From assembly GCA_044361535.1 (NCBI GenBank), contig JBIKIQ010000002.1, positions 1 through 64,000 on the forward strand: a stretch of 64,000 nt of DNA, given 5' to 3'. Below the pieces are notes generated by a model. It ran no database searches. It was not told the DNA's origin and saw nothing but the letters and a program-made list of their open reading frames with translations. The DNA is from UBA952 sp044361535 (GTDB lineage: Bacteria; Bacteroidota; Bacteroidia; Flavobacteriales_D; Crocinitomicaceae). This document shows, in pieces, positions 9,101 to 17,398 of the stretch (position 1 is its first letter; the number at the start of each line of letters is the position of its first letter). The translations under genes and the position numbers were made by a program.

Positions 9101-9480
9101 TACAGGGCGATGAATGTGATGAATTGATTGTTAGTTTTGGCTATGGGTATTCTGAAAAAGAAGGGGTTTTTTCCCATCGTTTTGGTCCTATAAACTTAAA
9201 TTCAGGTGCCAAAAGATTGAACGTACTTTTTACAAGAGCTAGAAAAAATATCACTTTTTTTGCAAGTGTACAATACGATGATTTTAAACCAAGTTCAAAT
9301 GAATCCATTGAAATACTCCGAAAATGGTTTAGAAAATTAAATGAAATTAATGTTGAAAATGAGACTAGTAAATGTAATATTCATGTGAAAGACATTTTCA
9401 TTAATCAAAAAAACATCCTTGCAATTAAGTCTTTACTATCTATTTATAAGAATCGAAACTGGGTTTTGGAGGTTGAATAG
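6160..9480 (+). CDS. Large SF1 (Upf1-like, DUF4011-type) helicase
   Basis: A 1106-residue superfamily 1 NTPase. Walker A is GPPGTGKS at residues 231-238, followed by LVVSEKRVALDVIQKKM, a context typical of DUF4011-type AAA_11/AAA_12 helicases. Walker B DEAS is at 809-812, motif III GDPQQ at 833-837, SYHYRS near 868, VQGDECDELIV near 981 and RLNVLFTRAR near 1018-1027. About 570 residues of charged, helix-rich sequence separate motifs I and II. The N-terminal 200 residues resemble the DUF4011 leader (INPFLTWFF, NFHPHRFEML). I see no nuclease or DUF3320 domain at the C-terminus. It is flanked by metabolic genes, so the role (nucleic-acid remodelling, possibly repair or defence) is not established. 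Confidence 0.85.
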   Translation: MSDNIHYTEIQELLQSYVKNTLQFSKNDPLANISTNGIIELHSDSLIFDLSWDKLAKAAKNIHKEFGINPTCTSQGLVRLVWKETHYQIPILLQEVKIHINKLTHEIILENFNDTYINPFLTWFFEREFEIKLPSSFEDLLSQLSSFTELELDDTKQYIGNFHPHRFEMLREIEQLIQSTSYSSSLLQILGSTDNEQVYELPFSPNELVPTDPDQMTVLSKLTKSNCVVQGPPGTGKSQVILNVLGKLLELEKSTLVVSEKRVALDVIQKKMASLGLDGLCYTSTQHFSTSNFIQELKKEWERLELMSSEIAAFSPINQLVQGNLQSTLNLLHQPKLGNGMTIMEFLCEYENFNCDSYSGYDSELPSLDEWLNIKPTVEFLFERDLNFLISQVKTELLDKSFLFSIETKIQQWRRSVSELTMDENTLAFKKLFELSRKSLRISKFNTLIFKKYGKKFIGKSSITKKLVKLKNDIQILRIDAEKSNLENTHWLFEPNKEEVLELINRFKNSSVFGAFSRKKLWKKWTRSPFLDPLTSLNLRIEQLNINEKLQIKHRELLKFGIEDTTDLEEVIQLTQLISEDELKEFQTISLEERIFLEEKQGIIGSMISDFKLYFRFEDDIDLVYYLQNLERRLYLILERVDTNIISSKHLSILARKYSNVHEIESAIMHSTWSKLKVDFPQLNDFSWVTFYQKITDFNTLCENERVDFANYILQKQKNKFDQFHALLLTTSPKLSTNDKELKNELRVGKRILIKEFAKSKNHLSMRQLMDSPAKKWIQLLKPVWLMNPSRISVCFPLEQNIFSLSIFDEASQIPLENAFGALQRSERVLIAGDPQQMSPSSYFKAATESVDLLHQASFYLPSLFLSYHYRSYHPELISFSNAYFYQNRLSAFRDASYKEKPIQFNFIPEGRFDERTNKIEAKAVAEYVSTRLASCDTLGIVAFSETQLQEIFDLLPSESKPILQEKIDADQVFFKSVENVQGDECDELIVSFGYGYSEKEGVFSHRFGPINLNSGAKRLNVLFTRARKNITFFASVQYDDFKPSSNESIEILRKWFRKLNEINVENETSKCNIHVKDIFINQKNILAIKSLLSIYKNRNWVLEVE

Positions 9481-9543
9481 GAAAAAAATGTAACTAATTT
9501 TCACAAATTCAAGTATATCGTTGACATTATAAATGATGTCTAC

Positions 9544-10707
9544 ATGAAAATTACCTTTTATGCTTTAAGTAGCTTTATCGCCGTGTTATTGGTTACATCG
9601 TCCTGCGGAAATTCTGGAAATGATGATAAAACTGGAACAAATAATACTGGAAATACCCAACCCGCAGCAGAAATTAAGGCTGATGAAGTTTTTGATGGTT
9701 TTGCACGGTTGATTTCTGGAAATACTGAAAAATTACCAGCTAATATTGATCCAACTTATTATGATTCCTTTTCGAAACAGCTAAATCAAAAATTGGTTGA
9801 AATAGGTAAATCGCGTTTGTCTCCAATTACAAATTGGAACCAGTCTGCTTTAAAAAGAAATGCAAAATCAGATACGACTTCCGTCTTCTATCCATTTTCT
9901 GGAGGAGATTTCTTGCATGTTAATTCACTGTACCCCAATGCAAATCATTATGTAATGATGGCTCAAGAAAGTGTTGGTTCAATTCCTGATATGGCAAACA
10001 TGGATAAAGTTCAAACACGTGAGTACATTGAGGCTGCTGATTTTATTTTAAGAGATATATATGCGAAGAGTTATTTCATCACGATGAATATGATTAAAGA
10101 CACAAAATCATCACCTGTTAATGGAATGCTTCCTGTCTTGCTGTGGTCTGTTTCAAAAACGGGACATACCGTGACATCGGTTGAAGAATTAAGTGTTGAT
10201 GAAAGTGGAAAGAAAACTTATACGCCGTTTAAAGTTGGTGTAAATGCTGCCAAAGCCGTGCGCATAACATTTGGCAATAAGGAAAAAGGTATTTTGAAAA
10301 CGCTTACGTATTATTCATGTGATATTTCAAATTCAGGCATTGAAAAGGATAAGGCACTTGCAGCAACATTAAAATCCATTCCGGCATCCAATTGTTTTGT
10401 GAAATCTGCTTCCTATTTAATGCATTACGAAACGTTTACAACGATAAGAAATACTGTTTTGGATAAAGCGATTTATTTAGTTCAAGATGATACAGGAATT
10501 CCTTATAAATATTTTGATAAATCCAAGTTTAAGATGGAATTATATGGAAATTATGTGAAACCGGTTTCAGATTTTAGTGAAAATTTATTTCAGAAAGATA
10601 TGGCAGAAGCATATAAAACCAAGGAGTTTATCGGTGCCCTTTCATTTTCTTTGGGTTACCATTGGCAAACGAAGGATCAGAATCAAATGATTGCTATCAA
10701 AAAATAA
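9544..10707 (+). CDS. Conserved lipoprotein of unknown function
   Basis: A 387-residue predicted lipoprotein. A hydrophobic signal (residues 3-18) ends in the lipobox VTSSC with the acylated Cys near residue 21, followed by a Gly/Asn/Thr-rich linker to about residue 42. The mature part has a block FYPFSGGDFLHVNSLYPNA near residue 116 that I associate with uncharacterised bacterial proteins, but I cannot name a function. The next gene starts 3 nt downstream, so it is probably co-transcribed with the permease and the serine hydrolase. Confidence 0.75.
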   Translation: MKITFYALSSFIAVLLVTSSCGNSGNDDKTGTNNTGNTQPAAEIKADEVFDGFARLISGNTEKLPANIDPTYYDSFSKQLNQKLVEIGKSRLSPITNWNQSALKRNAKSDTTSVFYPFSGGDFLHVNSLYPNANHYVMMAQESVGSIPDMANMDKVQTREYIEAADFILRDIYAKSYFITMNMIKDTKSSPVNGMLPVLLWSVSKTGHTVTSVEELSVDESGKKTYTPFKVGVNAAKAVRITFGNKEKGILKTLTYYSCDISNSGIEKDKALAATLKSIPASNCFVKSASYLMHYETFTTIRNTVLDKAIYLVQDDTGIPYKYFDKSKFKMELYGNYVKPVSDFSENLFQKDMAEAYKTKEFIGALSFSLGYHWQTKDQNQMIAIKK

Positions 10708-10710
10708 TTC

Positions 10711-12048
10711 ATGACATTTAAAAAATATTCGCGTAGTGTAGCCACAAATATGGTAATTGCCAATATGATTGGCACAGGGATTTTTACTTCTATTGGATTT
10801 CAGGTAATGAATCCACCAGTTGGAATCCCAGATCCATTTGCAATTATGTTTATATGGCTGATTGGTGGAATTTTTGCCTTGTGTGGTGCTACTGCTTATG
10901 CTGAAGTGGCAACAACTTTTCGTGAGTCGGGAGGGGAATATACATTCTTAAGCAAGATTTATCATCCTATTGTAGGTTTTGCTAGTGGTTGGGTTTCCAT
11001 TGTTGTAGGATTTTCAGCTGCTATCGCTGCACTTGCACTGGCATCTGGAGATTATCTAATGCCTATTATGAACAAGGCTTTGGGCTCTGATCTACCAGAA
11101 TTCACGCCTAAAATTGTTGCAATTTCATTGATTTTATTAGTGACAATGATCCAACTCGGTGGTGTTGTAACAGGTGGATTATTTCAAAATGTAATTACTT
11201 CAATAAAGCTTTTGTTTATAGTAGTTTTAATTATCTCACCTTTTTTCTTCTTATCAGATGAAACGAGGAGTAATGTCAGTTTTGCACCTACCGATGTCAG
11301 TTGGAGTACCATCTTTAGTTTGCCTTTTGCGGGTTCGTTAGTATATGTGATGTTTGCCTACAGCGGATGGAATTCATCTTCCTACATTGCAGGTAACATG
11401 GAAAATCCGAAAAAAAATCTACCTTTCTCTTTGGTTACGGGTACAGCCATCGTCACAATCGTTTATTTGTTATTGACAGGGGTTTTTATGTATGTATGTA
11501 CGTTTGATGAATTGCGTGGAAAAATTGCGATTGGAAATATAGTCATTAGCAAGGTGTTTAATGAGCAAACTGCATTGGTTTTTGCTGGATTATTTGCCGT
11601 TGCGCTTGTATCAGGAATTAACGCCATGTTTATTGCCGGTCCACGAGTTGCTCAGCGAATGGGACATGATTATCGTATTTTCTCTTTTCTGAAAGGACAA
11701 ACGGAGAAAGGAGCGCCGGTAAATGCAATTCTTTTACAAACTTTTATTTCTGTGGCAATAATCTTGTTATTTGATTTTAGAATGATATTGCAATACATTG
11801 AATTAACCTTGTCCTTATTCTGTTTACTTACAGTAACAGGAGTTTTCATTATTCGATATAGAAAATTAGGCGATGATTCAACCATAAAGACATGGGGTTA
11901 TCCATTTACTCCAATTTTATTTATTGGAGTTACATTATGGATGATATTCTATTTTGCACATTTGGAGCCAATGAGACTATTCTGGACTTTAGTAACTATA
12001 TTGTCTGCTGTCGTTATATACTTTTTATCTCCGAAAAACACTGAATGA
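10711..12048 (+). CDS. APC-superfamily amino acid permease
   Basis: A 445-residue polytopic inner-membrane protein with about 12 hydrophobic segments. The N-terminal block VIANMIGTGIFTSIGF is the substrate-binding unwound helix of the amino acid-polyamine-organocation family. ATAYAEVATTFRESGGEY in helix 2-3 is also typical. The substrate cannot be read from the sequence. It starts 3 nt after the lipoprotein stop, and its last four bases overlap the serine hydrolase start (ATGA), indicating translational coupling. Confidence 0.9.
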   Translation: MTFKKYSRSVATNMVIANMIGTGIFTSIGFQVMNPPVGIPDPFAIMFIWLIGGIFALCGATAYAEVATTFRESGGEYTFLSKIYHPIVGFASGWVSIVVGFSAAIAALALASGDYLMPIMNKALGSDLPEFTPKIVAISLILLVTMIQLGGVVTGGLFQNVITSIKLLFIVVLIISPFFFLSDETRSNVSFAPTDVSWSTIFSLPFAGSLVYVMFAYSGWNSSSYIAGNMENPKKNLPFSLVTGTAIVTIVYLLLTGVFMYVCTFDELRGKIAIGNIVISKVFNEQTALVFAGLFAVALVSGINAMFIAGPRVAQRMGHDYRIFSFLKGQTEKGAPVNAILLQTFISVAIILLFDFRMILQYIELTLSLFCLLTVTGVFIIRYRKLGDDSTIKTWGYPFTPILFIGVTLWMIFYFAHLEPMRLFWTLVTILSAVVIYFLSPKNTE

Positions 12049-13307
12049 TAAAAAGGCTGGTAGCTATAGGGTTCTTGTTTTTTCTATTTTTTGACTTAAC
12101 TGCTCAAAAAACGAAAGAAGAATTTTATCAATCTCTTCTTGGTAAAGACTCCTTAGTTGATTTCGTTCTGAGAAATCGTGACAAATATAGACTGCAATTT
12201 ATTGTGACGGATATTAAGCGAGATCAAGATGGGAATGAGGATTTCAAAACCTATGATTTTACAACCAATGAGTATTTTTATCCGGCTAGTATGGTGAAAT
12301 TACCTACTGCAGTGGCGATGTTTGAGATTCTAGATTCATTAAATCTTTCGCGCGAAAGTTATATTAAAATGAATAGAGATTTCAATTGTGGTAGTAGTTC
12401 GTTTGTTGACTTAACAATGAAACGTAATATCCCCATTAGTTTGGCCATTGAGGATATGTTATCTATTAGTGATAATGCGTACTACTCGCTATTTTTCAAT
12501 GCTGTAACTCCTAAATTGTTGAATTATAAACTTACTCAAAGGCAATTAAATAGCACAAATATTTATGGCGGATTTACGGGTTGTCCGAGAGGAAAGTTAT
12601 TAGAAACACATTCTTATTCTATATTTTCACCAAACGGAAAGGTTCAAGCGAGTTATCCAAAATCCGTTTTAGATTCAAGTGAATTTATGTATCGCTTACC
12701 ATTTACTCCAAGAAAATTGATTGGAAAATATCAAATAGAAAATGGAAAGAAGGTGGCAAAACCATATGATTTTAATTCATTTCTAGATTATCCATTGGGA
12801 GATATTCATAAAACAGTTTTTAGATTGGTGTTTCCTCAAAAAGTAGCTGCAAAGGAGCGATTTCAAGTAACTTTTGATTCAAGGAAATATCTTCTTAAAT
12901 GTATGGGAAATTTCCCGAGAGAGATGAAGAATAGTTCCTATCACAATAAGGATCAATATCCAGATAACTATTTCAAGTACACAATAATTGGAAACAAACC
13001 TGAACTTGCATCAAGTGGGCGCTATCGAATATTTAGCAAAATTGGTATAGCTTATGGCTTTGTCACAGAATCTGCTTACGTGGTGGATTTTGAAAATCAA
13101 AAGGATTTTTTAGTTTCTGTAAGTATTTATGTCAATGATGATGATGTTGTGAATGATAACGTATATGAATACAGCAAAATTGCCCGTCCGTTTATTGCTA
13201 ATTTCACGAGACTCATTCAGGATTCGCTAGAAAAAACATCAATAGAACAATCACTGGCATCTTATGATTATTTTAATTTTTTAAAAGAAATTATGAATGG
13301 AAATTGA
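12045..13307 (+). CDS. Class A beta-lactamase-like serine hydrolase
   Basis: A 420-residue exported serine hydrolase of the penicillin-binding/class A beta-lactamase fold. A signal peptide covers about residues 1-20 (ending LTAQ). The catalytic set is visible: SMVK (Ser82, Lys85), SDN at 142-144 and a KTG-equivalent SKIG near residue 331. At 420 residues it is much longer than true class A beta-lactamases (about 290), so peptidase or esterase activity on cell-wall or other peptides is as likely as drug resistance. It overlaps the permease gene by 4 nt. A hydrolase plus permease plus lipoprotein would fit peptide salvage, which is inference. Confidence 0.82.
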   Translation: MIKRLVAIGFLFFLFFDLTAQKTKEEFYQSLLGKDSLVDFVLRNRDKYRLQFIVTDIKRDQDGNEDFKTYDFTTNEYFYPASMVKLPTAVAMFEILDSLNLSRESYIKMNRDFNCGSSSFVDLTMKRNIPISLAIEDMLSISDNAYYSLFFNAVTPKLLNYKLTQRQLNSTNIYGGFTGCPRGKLLETHSYSIFSPNGKVQASYPKSVLDSSEFMYRLPFTPRKLIGKYQIENGKKVAKPYDFNSFLDYPLGDIHKTVFRLVFPQKVAAKERFQVTFDSRKYLLKCMGNFPREMKNSSYHNKDQYPDNYFKYTIIGNKPELASSGRYRIFSKIGIAYGFVTESAYVVDFENQKDFLVSVSIYVNDDDVVNDNVYEYSKIARPFIANFTRLIQDSLEKTSIEQSLASYDYFNFLKEIMNGN

Positions 13308-13587
13308 TTATATCGCATTAAATGCAGTAGAAAACCATTAAAGATATAATCATAATTGCCTCCGTACTAAAAAATGCAGGTATACTTTGACAAGTATGCT
13401 AGTATTTGTCTATTTGTTCGTTCGCTTGAAAAAGCTATGAAATCTACGAACTATTACGTATACGTTTGATGTAAATACCTAGTTGACCTTTAGTAGGCTT
13501 CCGTATTTTGCGGTTGATTATCCTTTTAAATAGAAACATTTTATAGGAGATCAAGCACTTTTGTTTCAGAAATCAAAACGAAACAAA
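13308..13587. other. Structured 280-bp intergenic region
   Basis: No gene is seen here. It contains an inverted repeat ATACTT-TGAC-AAGTAT (13382-13397), a perfect 10-bp palindrome ACGTATACGT (13456-13465) and an AGGAGA purine run at 13545-13550. It separates the serine hydrolase operon from the T9SS cargo gene. Confidence 0.5.
13461..13468 (+). promoter_or_regulatory. Candidate -7 box overlapping a palindrome, T9SS cargo gene
   Basis: TACGTTTG fits TAnnTTTG exactly and overlaps the last five bases of the palindrome ACGTATACGT at 13456-13465. A regulator binding the palindrome would block this promoter. The predicted leader to the ATG at 13588 is about 115 nt, unusually long for this window. 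No well-spaced -33 TTG was found. Confidence 0.4.
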
Positions 13588-14382
13588 ATGAAAACTTCAG
13601 TACGCAACTTTATCGCAAGTCTTTTCTTAGGAACAGCTCTTTTCAATGTACAAGCTGAGACGATAACTACAGGTTCTGTAATTAACACAGCCAATCAAGA
13701 AATAGTTTCGTATGCTGTTCACCACATTAGCTGTGCAGGATTAAACGATGGAATCATTGATATTGAGGTTGCTAATAATGAGGTAAGTTCATTTACTTGG
13801 GATAACGGTGCAACAACTGAAGATTTGACAGGTCTTTCTGCAGGAACTTACAGAGTTAAAATCCAAACTAACGAAGGAGAAACTCTTTGGGCTTCTTTTG
13901 AAGTTACTGCACCAGAGGCTCTTCAAGCAATGATTACACAAACAGATTTTCAAACAGGGGTAAATTTAAACGTGTTTGTTCAAGGAGGAACCGCTGATTA
14001 CACATATGACTGGTCTAACGGAGAAACAAGTGAAGATGTATTTGGACTTACAACAGAGGGAACATATAATGTAACGGTTACGGACAACAACGGATGTCAA
14101 GTTGATGTTGCTACTTATGTTGCCTTAGCTTCTGCTGGAGTTGAAGAAATAGAAAGCACATTCAATCTTTATCCTAACCCAAATAATGGAAACGGAACAA
14201 TCACTTGGAATAACGCAGATGTAAATCAAATTACAATCGTGAACGCAGCAGGACAGGTAGTTGACAACCAAGAAATAGCAAATCAAACGAATGCAACCTT
14301 CAACGGATTAACCCCTGGAATGTACGTAGCAAAAGTTCAAACTGCAGAAACAACACAAAACATTCAATTCGTAGTTCAGTAA
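13588..14382 (+). CDS. T9SS-secreted SprB-repeat protein
   Basis: A 264-residue secreted protein. The signal peptide ends about LFNVQA (residue 23). Residues 40-110 and 120-180 each resemble a SprB-type repeat (ISCAGLNDGIIDI, TWDNGATTEDLTGLSAGTY; then DWSNGETSEDV, NVTVTDNNGC). The last 75 residues are a T9SS type A sorting domain: NLYPNPNNGNG, then GLTPGMYVAKVQT, ending FVVQ. It is therefore a probable substrate of the secretion machine encoded at 1-4.5 kb. The ATG at 13588 is preferred; an in-frame TTG at 13561 with an upstream AGGAGA would add nine residues. Confidence 0.88.
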   Translation: MKTSVRNFIASLFLGTALFNVQAETITTGSVINTANQEIVSYAVHHISCAGLNDGIIDIEVANNEVSSFTWDNGATTEDLTGLSAGTYRVKIQTNEGETLWASFEVTAPEALQAMITQTDFQTGVNLNVFVQGGTADYTYDWSNGETSEDVFGLTTEGTYNVTVTDNNGCQVDVATYVALASAGVEEIESTFNLYPNPNNGNGTITWNNADVNQITIVNAAGQVVDNQEIANQTNATFNGLTPGMYVAKVQTAETTQNIQFVVQ

Positions 14383-14392
14383 GAATCTTATA

Positions 14393-14438
14393 GATTGATA
14401 GGGTAGGATATTAAAATGGATCTTACCCTTTTTCAATC
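14393..14438. terminator. Terminator-like hairpin between convergent genes
   Basis: GGGTAGGAT (14401-14409) pairs with ATCTTACCC (14420-14428) with one mismatch, followed by TTTTT. Flanking GATTGA and TCAATC extend the stem after an internal loop. It ends the T9SS cargo transcript and may also serve argS from the other side. Confidence 0.7.
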
Positions 14439-14453
14439 TAAATATTTCAAATA

Positions 14454-16352
14454 CTACATCCGATTAGGAACATGTATACCCAAAAGCCGCATTCCACTGC
14501 AAGCAACCTGAGCAACTGACGAGCTAATTGCCAAACGAAGTTTACGAGTATCAGTATGTTCTTCGTTTAAAATGGTCACACTCTGATAGAAATGGTTATA
14601 TTCCTTGACTAAATCGTAGAGATAATTGGCTAAGACCGCAGGAGAATATTCAGCCGCTGCAGATTGGATTATCTCGGGAAACAAACAAAGAGTCTTGATG
14701 ATTTGCTTCTCTGATTGTCCAAGCATTGGTTCAGACCAATTCGTATAGTCCTCAGTTGATTTTGCCAAAAGGGATTTAATTCTAGCGTGAGCATATTGGA
14801 TAAATGGCCCTGTATGTCCGTTTAATTCAATAGATTCAGCTGGATTGAACAACATTCGTTTTTTGGGATCTACTTTCAATAAATAGTATTTCAAGCCACC
14901 TAGACCGATGGTTGAATATAAATTATCTTTATCTTCTTGACTCATTCCGTCTAAATGACCGCGTTCTTTTGTCATCTCAGTTGCAGATTCAATTACTTCC
15001 TCCATTAAATCATCGGCATCAACAACGGTTCCTTCACGCGATTTCATTTTCCCAGAAGGCAAGTCTACCATTCCATACGATAAGTGGAAACAATTTTTTG
15101 CCCATTCATAGCCCATTTTTTGAAGAATTAGGAATAGCACTTTGAAGTGATAATCTTGTTCGTTTCCAACGGTGTAAACCATTCCTTCCAATTCTGGAAA
15201 ATCTGAAAAACGCTCAATTGCTGTACCGATATCCTGGGTAATATAAACCGCCGTTCCATCCGAGCGAAGTAATAATTTTTCATCTAATCCTTCATCCGTT
15301 AAATCAATCCAAACGCTGCCGTCTTCTTTTTGATAGAAAACCCCGTCTTTTAATCCTTTTGCAACCACTTCCTTTCCAAGTAAATAGGTGTCAGATTCGT
15401 AATAATATTTTTCAAAATCTACCTCCATTTTGGAATAGGTTTGCTCAAATCCTTGATATACCCAACCGTTCATTGTTTGCCACAACAAATAGACTTCAGG
15501 ATCTTTTGCCTCCCATCTTACCAACATATTCTTGGCTTCGCGCATTAAATTTGTCTGATTACGAGCGATTTCCTTGATTTTATCAGAAATTGCCTCAAGA
15601 GCTTTATCTTCTTTGCCTTCTTTTGCCAATTGAAGTCGTTTAACTTCTGAAATAACATTTGTATCAAAGCCTTCAAACTCTAATTTATTCCAAAGATTGA
15701 GTATCGCTTCAGTTTCGATTTTCAGATGTTTATCAAATTCCACGTAATATTTCCCAACCAATTTATCGCCTTTTAGCCCTGTATTCGATGGGTTTTCTCG
15801 TTCTCCTTTTTCGTTTAATGGTGAATAATTAAGCCAGGCTAACATGCTTTTACAAATGTGAATTCCGCGATCGTTTATTATCTGCGTTTTCACAACGGAA
15901 TGACCAGCTGCTTTTAAGATTTCTGCAACAGAATATCCCAGGAAAATATTACGCAAATGACCAAGGTGTAGCGGTTTATTTGTGTTTGGTGAGGAATATT
16001 CTACCATCACCGTTGGTTTTGAATTCAATGTGGAAAAGCCAAAATCAGTTTTAGACGATGCTTTTTTCAATTCGTTTAACCAATAGATATCAGTTAATTT
16101 GATATTTAGAAATCCTTTGATTACTTCAAAAGAGTCTATTTCTGCAAGGTGTAATTTTAGAAATGTTCCAATTTTCTCACCTGCCTGCTCTGGAGAGCCT
16201 TTTAGTATTTTTACAAAGGGAAATACAACGAGCGTAAAGTCACCATCTACATCCTTTCGTGTTGGTTGAAATTGAATTGTATTTTCAGCGATTTCGACAC
16301 CAAAAAGAGAATGAGCATTCTCAACCAATAATTTCTTTATTTTTTCTTCCAT
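14454..16352 (-). CDS. argS: Arginine--tRNA ligase
   Basis: ArgRS (632 aa), a class I synthetase charging tRNA-Arg. The HIGH-type motif is in SSPNTNKPLHLGHLRN (near residue 117), and the KMSKS-equivalent is KMKSREGTVV (near residue 440). The C-terminal anticodon-binding helical domain ends the protein. The ATG at 16352 lies one base after the stop of the upstream arginase-like gene and gives the expected MEEKIKKLL start. A longer frame to 16388 would overlap that gene and is rejected. The one-base spacing implies translational coupling. Confidence 0.97.
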   Translation of the reverse strand: MEEKIKKLLVENAHSLFGVEIAENTIQFQPTRKDVDGDFTLVVFPFVKILKGSPEQAGEKIGTFLKLHLAEIDSFEVIKGFLNIKLTDIYWLNELKKASSKTDFGFSTLNSKPTVMVEYSSPNTNKPLHLGHLRNIFLGYSVAEILKAAGHSVVKTQIINDRGIHICKSMLAWLNYSPLNEKGERENPSNTGLKGDKLVGKYYVEFDKHLKIETEAILNLWNKLEFEGFDTNVISEVKRLQLAKEGKEDKALEAISDKIKEIARNQTNLMREAKNMLVRWEAKDPEVYLLWQTMNGWVYQGFEQTYSKMEVDFEKYYYESDTYLLGKEVVAKGLKDGVFYQKEDGSVWIDLTDEGLDEKLLLRSDGTAVYITQDIGTAIERFSDFPELEGMVYTVGNEQDYHFKVLFLILQKMGYEWAKNCFHLSYGMVDLPSGKMKSREGTVVDADDLMEEVIESATEMTKERGHLDGMSQEDKDNLYSTIGLGGLKYYLLKVDPKKRMLFNPAESIELNGHTGPFIQYAHARIKSLLAKSTEDYTNWSEPMLGQSEKQIIKTLCLFPEIIQSAAAEYSPAVLANYLYDLVKEYNHFYQSVTILNEEHTDTRKLRLAISSSVAQVACSGMRLLGIHVPNRM

Positions 16353-16353
16353 T

Positions 16354-17310
16354 TTATTTACTCTCAATTGTTTGTGCCGTTGATTCAATTAAATCAAAAG
16401 CAATTTCGGCCATTTTGTTTACCTTATCATCCAAGCATGGATTAACTTCAACTACTTCAATACATGCCGTACGTGGATCTCTAGCCAAACCAACTAATAG
16501 AGAACGTGCTTCATCAACAGTTAATCCATTTTTCACGGGCGTTCCTGTACCATATGAGGTTAGATCTGGATCCATGGAATCTACATCAAAGGAAACATAT
16601 AGTAAATCACAATTAGCTAACAATTGTTGTATTTCATTGAGTGTTTTGCCTACACCATTTTGTCTTACTTCATCTACTTTTATGTTCCGAATAGCGTGTT
16701 TCTCTATCAGGTAATCCTCTTCTTTTTCTGTATCTCGTACTCCAACAAAAATGAGGTCTGTAGGATTAATCATTGGAAATATTCCTGCACAATTTTTTAA
16801 ATTTTCCCAGTAATTTTGCGTTTGTTCATCAGGATTATTTCGTTGCATTTCTTTATTGTCTTCACCAAGCGAAATTGCTAACGGCATACCATGTAAATTT
16901 CCTGATGGGGTAGTATAAGGAGAATGTAAATCGCCATGGGCATCAATCCAAATCACCCCTAATCTCTTATTTGGAAATGCTTTTCTAATTCCTGCAATTG
17001 TAAATGCACCGGATGAATGGTCCCCTGTAATCACAAACGGAAATTTATCATTCTCAAGTGTTTTACTTACACTGTTAGAAATATTTTGTGAAATTTCGTT
17101 GATTCCATCTATTCGTTTTGCGAATGAAAATCTTGTTGGTTGATCTAAGAGCCAATTTTTATGTTGGATTTCTTCAAGAGCGTACTTTCCAAAAAAGTCA
17201 TTTTTAAATTTTCTTGCTGCTGTTTGAATAGCTGAAGGACCAAGGGAAGCACCAAATGTACCTGCACCTAGTTCAGAAGGATTAAAAATGAATTGAATTT
17301 TTGTTGACAT
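16354..17310 (-). CDS. Arginase/agmatinase-family ureohydrolase
   Basis: A 318-residue manganese ureohydrolase. The three metal-binding signatures are visible: TGDHSSGAFT, WIDAHGDLH and SFDVDSMDPDLTSYGTGTP. Arginase fits best from the last motif and from coupling to argS, but agmatinase or formimidoylglutamase cannot be excluded. The start at 17310 (MSTKIQFIFN) is chosen over a frame opening at 17349 because the -7 box at 17332-17339 would lie inside the longer version. It is first in an arginase-argS operon, linking arginine breakdown to arginine charging. Confidence 0.88.
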   Translation of the reverse strand: MSTKIQFIFNPSELGAGTFGASLGPSAIQTAARKFKNDFFGKYALEEIQHKNWLLDQPTRFSFAKRIDGINEISQNISNSVSKTLENDKFPFVITGDHSSGAFTIAGIRKAFPNKRLGVIWIDAHGDLHSPYTTPSGNLHGMPLAISLGEDNKEMQRNNPDEQTQNYWENLKNCAGIFPMINPTDLIFVGVRDTEKEEDYLIEKHAIRNIKVDEVRQNGVGKTLNEIQQLLANCDLLYVSFDVDSMDPDLTSYGTGTPVKNGLTVDEARSLLVGLARDPRTACIEVVEVNPCLDDKVNKMAEIAFDLIESTAQTIESK

Positions 17311-17331
17311 AGAATTTAGGTATGTTAAACA

Positions 17332-17339
17332 CAAATTTA
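17332..17339 (-). promoter_or_regulatory. -7 box of arginase-argS operon
   Basis: Read on the minus strand, TAAATTTG matches TAnnTTTG. The predicted start near 17328 gives a leader of about 18 nt to the ATG at 17310. It is divergent from the FKBP promoter about 35 bp away. Confidence 0.65.
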
Positions 17340-17370
17340 CTCTTTTCATTCAATAAAGCAGTTAGAAGTA

Positions 17371-17378
17371 TATCTTTG
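17371..17378 (+). promoter_or_regulatory. -7 box of FKBP gene
   Basis: TATCTTTG matches TAnnTTTG. The predicted start near 17382 leaves about 17 nt before the ATG at 17399. Confidence 0.65.
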
Positions 17379-17398
17379 TAATCAATAAATTTATCCAA

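Noticed and set aside
6160..9480. Helicase as part of a defence island
   Set aside because: Neighbours are metK and a transport operon; no restriction, toxin, CRISPR or phage genes are near.
12045..13307. Calling the serine hydrolase a beta-lactam resistance gene
   Set aside because: Motifs fit the fold, but the protein is much longer than class A beta-lactamases and sits in a permease operon.
16259..16714. 151-residue plus-strand frame antisense to argS/arginase
   Set aside because: It lies entirely over two clearly conserved genes on the other strand and shows no domain or initiation signal.
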